Source: G963665975 sp963665975 (GTDB lineage: Bacteria; Bacteroidota; Rhodothermia; Rhodothermales; Bin80). From it: a DNA stretch of 64,000 bases. The stretch covers positions 1,178,001 through 1,242,000 of the forward strand of contig OY762508.1 in assembly GCA_963665975.1 (NCBI GenBank), given 5' to 3'. The notes under the pieces were generated by a model, which saw only the letters and a list, made by a program, of their open reading frames with translations, had not been told where the DNA came from and ran no database searches. How positions within the stretch are numbered: position 1 is the stretch's first letter; the number at the start of each line of letters is the position of its first letter. Below are positions 63,033 to 64,000 of this stretch, in pieces. The position numbers and the translations under genes are program-made.

Positions 63033-64000
63033 ATGCCCGAGAAAACGTTTAAGCGAATACTGGTTTCCTCCGCACTGCCGTACGCAAATGGACCCATACA
63101 CGTCGGTCATCTGGCCGGAGCCTACCTCCCTGCAGATCTCTACTGTCGCTACCAGCGCCTGAAAGGACGCGACATCGTTTACGTCAGCGGCTCGGACGAA
63201 TTTGGCGTCGCCATCGTCATGCGAGCCCTCAAAGACCGCGTCACGCCGCGCGAAATCGTAGACCGCTACCACCCGCTCATCCGCGACAGCTTTGCGGCGT
63301 TCGGGATGAGCTTCGACCACTACGGGCGCACCTCTGCACCGGTGCACGAGGATACGAGCCAGGACTTTTTTCGGCGACTCTCCGAGCGCGGCCACTTCAC
63401 GCTGAAGACAGACGAGCAGCTCTTCGACCCGGAAGCAGGGGTTTTTCTTGCCGATCGCTTTGTGCAGGGAACGTGTCCGATCTGCGCCCACGGCGGCGCC
63501 TACGGCGATCAGTGCGAACAGTGCGGATCATCGCTGAGCCCTACGGAAATCATCAACCCGCGCAGCACGCTAACCGATGCCACCCCCGTGCTCCGGGAAA
63601 CCACGCACTGGTACCTGGCGCTCGGAGACTGGCAGCCGCACCTGGAGGAATATGTCGCCTCGCATCCGGAATGGAAGCCGAACGTGCTTGGCCAGATCGG
63701 AGCGTGGTTTACAGATGGACTACGCGACCGCGCAATCACGCGAGACGTGCCATGGGGCGTGCCCGTGCCCCGCGAAATCGCCGAAGCGGCCGGTGTGGAT
63801 CCCGAAGGCAAGGTCATCTACGTGTGGTTCGATGCTCCCATCGGGTATGTCTCCGCAACACGCGAGTGGGCGCAGCGGTCCGGGGACCCCGACCGATGGA
63901 AACAGTACTGGCAGGACAAGGACACGAAGCTTGTCCACTTTATTGGCAAGGACAACATAGTCTTCCACACGCTCATGTTCCCCGCCATGCTCATGGGCTA
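63033..64000 (+). CDS. metG: Methionine--tRNA ligase (3' end outside window)
   Basis: The first 322 codons of a class I aminoacyl-tRNA synthetase that charges tRNA-Met. The HIGH motif appears as PYANGPIHVGHLAGAYL. A zinc-knuckle insert has CPIC and CEQC pairs. YVWFDAPIGYVSATREW and HFIGKDNIVFHTL, both methionine-specific, follow. The KMSKS loop and anticodon-binding domain would lie beyond the window edge. Divergent from hisB, with a strong ribosome binding site upstream. Confidence 0.96.
   Translation, partial: MPEKTFKRILVSSALPYANGPIHVGHLAGAYLPADLYCRYQRLKGRDIVYVSGSDEFGVAIVMRALKDRVTPREIVDRYHPLIRDSFAAFGMSFDHYGRTSAPVHEDTSQDFFRRLSERGHFTLKTDEQLFDPEAGVFLADRFVQGTCPICAHGGAYGDQCEQCGSSLSPTEIINPRSTLTDATPVLRETTHWYLALGDWQPHLEEYVASHPEWKPNVLGQIGAWFTDGLRDRAITRDVPWGVPVPREIAEAAGVDPEGKVIYVWFDAPIGYVSATREWAQRSGDPDRWKQYWQDKDTKLVHFIGKDNIVFHTLMFPAMLMG

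Noticed and set aside
62802..63491. N-terminal extension of the hisB frame
   Set aside because: It overlaps metG on the other strand and the HisB family starts at the ATG at 62801.
1..64000. CRISPR arrays, rRNA genes and prophage structural genes
   Set aside because: None was seen: no evenly spaced short repeats with unique spacers, no rRNA signature and no capsid, tail or integrase gene.

Overview
The window reads as a chromosomal segment from a Gram-negative member of the Bacteroidota/Rhodothermota group. This is inferred from a PorZ-like type IX secretion (T9SS) component, a subtilisin-like protease ending in a T9SS sorting domain, a fused alpha/beta E1 dehydrogenase, an Lnb-like (DUF4105) protein, moderately high GC and few clear Shine-Dalgarno sites. 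No rRNA is present, so the lineage is tentative.

Layout. 1-5.5 kb is core: the 3' part of sppA, gpmI, nth and an Lnb-like gene. tRNA-Glu and tRNA-His follow at 5.5-5.7 kb. A 2,280-residue autotransporter-type adhesin with nine tandem Calx-beta repeats fills 6.3-13.1 kb. From 13.9 to 21.2 kb two direct copies of about 720 bp, made of the 3' end of porZ and its downstream DNA, flank an IS4-family transposase remnant and a complete Hachiman (hamA-hamB) anti-phage system; intact porZ follows. ribH, a PHP phosphoesterase and a flippase-like membrane protein lie at 23.1-26.1 kb.

26.1-38.6 kb is an accessory island. It holds an unrecognised overlapping two-gene unit (TerB-like protein with a glycine-rich membrane segment, plus a coiled-coil protein), an IS3 orfA remnant, an overlapping TIR plus membrane-protein pair, an IS110/IS1111-type element with a candidate bridge-RNA region, a class II Fic protein and an orphan unknown protein. 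Two degenerate partial nhaC copies lie among these, in line with intact nhaC. In both the porZ and nhaC loci the order is full gene, cargo, 5'-less copy of the same gene, which suggests cargo arrived by single-crossover (Campbell-type) insertion into the 3' ends of housekeeping genes.

38.6-64 kb is mostly core: nhaC, an AGCS alanine/glycine symporter, a leftward gene run pyrC-ddl-murF-nrnA-pepA-pdxA, a two-component system, fused E1, a secreted S8/LRR protease, a leftward hisB-proC-hisH-hisA-hisF cluster, and the start of metG.

The best candidates for undescribed biology are the TerB-like two-gene unit, the TIR/membrane pair, the orphan 402-residue protein, and the insertion pattern that links the islands. 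Hachiman itself is a known system. All functional statements are by recognition of motifs and family resemblance; no database search was run.
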